A DNA stretch of 6,289 nt, from NCBI GenBank assembly GCA_002782365.1, contig PFHP01000020.1, positions 1-6,289 of the forward strand, given 5' to 3'. How positions within the stretch are numbered: position 1 is the stretch's first letter; every line of letters begins with the position of its first letter. A program made the position numbers and the translations under genes. The notes beneath the pieces were generated by a model, which did not search any database, was not told the origin of the DNA, and was given only the letters and a program-made list of their open reading frames with translations. This DNA is from Candidatus Kuenenbacteria bacterium CG_4_8_14_3_um_filter_39_15 (GTDB taxonomy: Bacteria > Patescibacteriota > Patescibacteriia > UBA2196 > GWA2-42-15). Shown piece by piece: positions 4,251-6,289 of the stretch.

Positions 4251-5744
4251 ATGAGAAAATCCCAATTATTCGCTCTTGGCTGTTTGGCTTTTATCGGGGG
4301 AATAATTTTGAGTCAGTTAGTCCAATGGCCTTGGGACAATTTTTATAATTTCGCCACCGTGGTAGGTTTGATTATTTTGATAGCTATCCTCGGGACTAAG
4401 AAAAACTCTGGACTAACCGTCCCAATTTTATTTGGGACGGCTTTTTTATTGCTGGGCATATGGCGCTTTGGTTTGAGCCAGCCAGTGATTGATAAAAATC
4501 ATATTGCCAATTATTATAATCAAACAATCAAACTGGTGGGCCGCGTGGTTGATGAGCCGGATATCCGCTTAACCCACAGAAAACTGACAATCGGCAGGAT
4601 AAAAGCAGAGGACATCGGCTTCTTAAAAGGTAAAATTTTGGTTAATGCGCCAAATTATCCTGAATATAATTACGGCGATCTTTTACAAATCAAATGTGAA
4701 TTGACGGCCGGCGGAATGATTGAAGATTTTGATTATGGTAAATTTTTAAATGCTAAAAATATTTACGCTGTTTGTTATCAGCCGGAAGATATTTTATTGG
4801 TGAACAGTAATTTAACAATCAACCAAAAAATTAGACGGGGAATTTTAGCGGTTAAATATAAATATAAACAAATTATTGACAAGGCTGTGCCATATCCTCA
4901 ATCAGAAATTTTAGCCAGCTTGATTTTAGGATTGAGACGCGGCATTCCTGAAAATATTATAAATAATCTTAGACAAACCGGGCTGTCCCATATTATTGCC
5001 ATTTCAGGCTTGCATATTTCAATTGTGACACTGCTGTTAATGAATAGTTTTATAGCCATTGGCTTGCGGCGCAGATATGCCTTTGCGGCGGCGACCATAA
5101 GTTTAATAATTTTTCTCATTATGATAGGTTTTCACGCTTCAAGTGTTCGGGCAGGGATAATGGGTTTTGCCGCGCTGTTAGCTATGCAAGCGGGTAGATT
5201 AAAAAATGGGATTAATATTTTAATCTTGGCAGCTTTTATTTTGCTTTTAATTAACCCGAAATTGCTTTTAGGCGATGTCGGATTCCAGCTGTCATTTTTA
5301 GCAGTGCTTGGTATAATATATCTTGGGCAGCCAATTGAGAAATTTTTGGAGAGAATCAAAGTCCCAAAATTTTTTGAGATAAGGTCCTCTTTAATGATGA
5401 CTCTCTCGGCTCAAATAATGGTACTGCCTTTAATGGTTTATTACTTCGGAAATCTGTCAGTCATCGCGCCAGTGGCGAATGTTCTGATTCTGCCCATACT
5501 GCCGTTGATAATGATCATCGGCTTTGGATTAGGAATTGTTGGCTTTATTATTTTACCGTTGGCACATTTTATTGGTTATATAATAGCAATGTTGATTGGC
5601 TGGATAATGCTAGTAACCAGTCTAGGCGCTCGGTTGCCATACGGAAATTTTAATCTGGAAAAAATTGATTTTGTCTGGATAGCGCTAATATATATTTTAA
5701 TTGGTTGGAGTATATGGCTATTAAAAACAAAAAAGTTTTCATAA
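4251..5744 (+). CDS. comEC: ComEC/Rec2-type DNA uptake channel protein, membrane part
   Basis: Inner-membrane channel for transport of single-stranded DNA into the cytoplasm during natural competence. Of 497 residues, the N-terminus has about three hydrophobic segments (about 7-23, 36-49, 57-72). A DUF4131/OB-fold-like soluble region (about 90-185) follows, with GRVVDEPD, YGDLLQIKCEL and FDYGKFLNAKNIYAVC. C150 and C175 lie where Bacillus ComEC has a loop disulfide, an equivalence I infer. The competence domain (about 218-490) has LGLRRGIP, GLSHIIAISGLHISIV, SVRAGIMGF and GDVGFQLSFLAVLGI plus many helices. The usual C-terminal metallo-beta-lactamase domain is not in this frame but in the next, overlapping one; A_AAA_AAG at 5729-5735 is correctly phased for a -1 shift into it. 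A strong terminator-like hairpin lies within codons 56-66. It starts 8 nt after prfB with no Shine-Dalgarno. The family call is secure; whether the product is separate or fused is open. Confidence 0.93.
   Translation: MRKSQLFALGCLAFIGGIILSQLVQWPWDNFYNFATVVGLIILIAILGTKKNSGLTVPILFGTAFLLLGIWRFGLSQPVIDKNHIANYYNQTIKLVGRVVDEPDIRLTHRKLTIGRIKAEDIGFLKGKILVNAPNYPEYNYGDLLQIKCELTAGGMIEDFDYGKFLNAKNIYAVCYQPEDILLVNSNLTINQKIRRGILAVKYKYKQIIDKAVPYPQSEILASLILGLRRGIPENIINNLRQTGLSHIIAISGLHISIVTLLLMNSFIAIGLRRRYAFAAATISLIIFLIMIGFHASSVRAGIMGFAALLAMQAGRLKNGINILILAAFILLLINPKLLLGDVGFQLSFLAVLGIIYLGQPIEKFLERIKVPKFFEIRSSLMMTLSAQIMVLPLMVYYFGNLSVIAPVANVLILPILPLIMIIGFGLGIVGFIILPLAHFIGYIIAMLIGWIMLVTSLGARLPYGNFNLEKIDFVWIALIYILIGWSIWLLKTKKFS
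4417..4447 (+). terminator. Intrinsic-terminator-like hairpin inside comEC
   Basis: CCGTCCCAA (4417-4425) pairs perfectly with TTGGGACGG (4432-4440) around a 6-base loop TTTTAT, and C then T6 follows (4441-4447). This is the form of a rho-independent terminator with a 9-bp, largely G:C stem. It lies about 170 nt inside comEC on the coding strand, in codons for residues 56-66. Upstream copies of TTGGGAC (4331-4337) and GGGAC (4392-4396) could pair with GTCCCAA or GTCCC of its 5' arm and act as anti-terminators. The structure is seen in the sequence; a regulatory role is inferred, and codon constraint on a membrane helix could also have produced it. Confidence 0.55.
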
Positions 5745-6289
5745 TTTTGTTAATCGCGGCGGCTCTTGTTTTAATGCAAAAGTTTGGTTTTGATTTACTG
5801 ACCAAAAATAAATCAGCCGGCGGGCAAATGGAAAGCACTAGCCAGGGAGAAGATAATCTTAAAGTAATATTTTTTGATGTTGGCCAAGGGGATGCAATAT
5901 TTATTGAAACACCAGAGAAAAAACAAATTTTAATTGATGGCGGTGATAGTAGTTTAATACTTGATAAATTGACCAAGCAGATGAAGTTTGATGACCGCTT
6001 GATTGATGTGATTGTGCTCACCCATCCACATGCTGATCATGTGACTGGGCTGGTAGAAGTTTTAAAAAGATATCAAGTTGGTGAAGTTTGGTTGACGGGC
6101 GTAATTCATACGTCAAGCATCTACCTTGAATTTTTAAATCTCATCAAAGAAAAACAAATCCCAACTAAAATAATTTTTGCTTGCGGTAAAGAAAATATTA
6201 AAGGCTGTCATGATATAATAGCACTCGAGACGGGGTTACAATTTAAAATTTTATATCCATTGGAAAATTTATCCCAGAAAAGGCTTGAT
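5714..6289 (+). CDS. ComEC C-terminal metallo-beta-lactamase domain as an overlapping frame (3' end cut)
   Basis: The frame is open from ATG 5714 to the window end (192 codons, no stop). It begins with a positively charged stretch and a hydrophobic segment (about 8-21, VFIILLIAAALVLM), then a polar linker, then the ComEC/Rec2-type metallo-beta-lactamase fold: VIFFDVGQGDAIFIET (51-66), ILIDGGDSS (72-80) and the metal-binding HxHxDH of VLTHPHADHVTGL (H104, H106, D108, H109). This domain is normally the C-terminal part of ComEC and is thought to degrade the non-transported DNA strand. The predicted orientation puts the domain outside the membrane if the N-terminus is cytoplasmic. It overlaps comEC by 31 nt in the -1 frame. 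GGAG (5707-5710) is three bases before the ATG, a short but possible ribosome binding site. It could be translated on its own, or as a fusion with comEC through frameshifting at 5729-5735. The domain assignment is secure, the true N-terminus is not. Confidence 0.9.
   Translation, partial: MAIKNKKVFIILLIAAALVLMQKFGFDLLTKNKSAGGQMESTSQGEDNLKVIFFDVGQGDAIFIETPEKKQILIDGGDSSLILDKLTKQMKFDDRLIDVIVLTHPHADHVTGLVEVLKRYQVGEVWLTGVIHTSSIYLEFLNLIKEKQIPTKIIFACGKENIKGCHDIIALETGLQFKILYPLENLSQKRLD
5729..5735 (+). promoter_or_regulatory. Candidate -1 ribosomal frameshift heptamer joining comEC to its metallo-beta-lactamase frame
   Basis: The comEC frame reads ACA AAA AAG TTT TCA TAA, so A_AAA_AAG sits in the exact X_XXY_YYZ phase needed for tandem -1 slippage; the same heptamer is used in Escherichia coli dnaX. 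Slipping after AAG continues as GTT TTC ATA ATT, which is the downstream frame, three codons before the comEC stop. No strong downstream stem-loop is obvious. The nearest Shine-Dalgarno-like GGAG is about 19 bases upstream, farther than in dnaX. RNA polymerase slippage on the A6 run, or a homopolymer sequencing error, would look the same. Confidence 0.45.

Noticed and set aside
5650..6021. 123-codon open frame on the minus strand across the comEC/metallo-beta-lactamase junction
   Set aside because: It lies antisense to two clearly coding frames with recognisable motifs, and its translation shows no domain features.

Overview
The window looks like a piece of a bacterial chromosome of moderate to low GC, most likely from a Patescibacteria/CPR (Parcubacteria-like) organism. 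This is an inference. It rests on tightly packed genes, A-rich translation starts without Shine-Dalgarno sequences, an oxygen-sensitive class III ribonucleotide reductase carrying a mini-intein, and a ComEC competence protein split into two overlapping reading frames. No marker in the window fixes the lineage. Release factor 2 is present with its SPF anticodon-like tripeptide and all four complete genes end in TAA, so UGA is very probably a normal stop. That argues against the Gracilibacteria/SR1 code.

Layout. The minus strand (2611 down to 92) carries nrdD, the anaerobic ribonucleoside-triphosphate reductase, interrupted in frame by a 148-residue intein without a homing endonuclease domain (1798-1355). 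The protein ends soon after its Cys-rich zinc-site region, and I cannot find the usual C-terminal glycyl-radical motif. Beyond nrdD a possible new minus-strand gene starts at 44 and leaves the window. A 220-bp divergent intergenic region (2612-2831) holds a good minus-strand promoter for nrdD, a hairpin with a T-rich tail immediately before the nrdD start codon, a DnaA-box-like site and a candidate plus-strand -10 element.

The plus strand (2832 to the end) is a compact, operon-like run: a 96-residue single-pass membrane protein of unknown function, prfB (gap 4 nt), comEC (gap 8 nt), and the ComEC-type metallo-beta-lactamase domain (overlap 31 nt), which is cut by the window end. prfB lacks the classical programmed +1 frameshift; at the equivalent place it reads CTT-GAT directly. 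comEC contains a textbook intrinsic-terminator hairpin near its 5' end. Its last codons hold a correctly phased A_AAA_AAG slippery heptamer that would feed ribosomes by a -1 shift into the metallo-beta-lactamase frame and rebuild a conventional full-length ComEC.

Together the window encodes anaerobic dNTP supply, translation termination and DNA uptake. The most unusual signals are post-transcriptional: protein splicing in NrdD, a possible recoding event joining ComEC to its nuclease-like domain, and possible premature transcription termination inside comEC.
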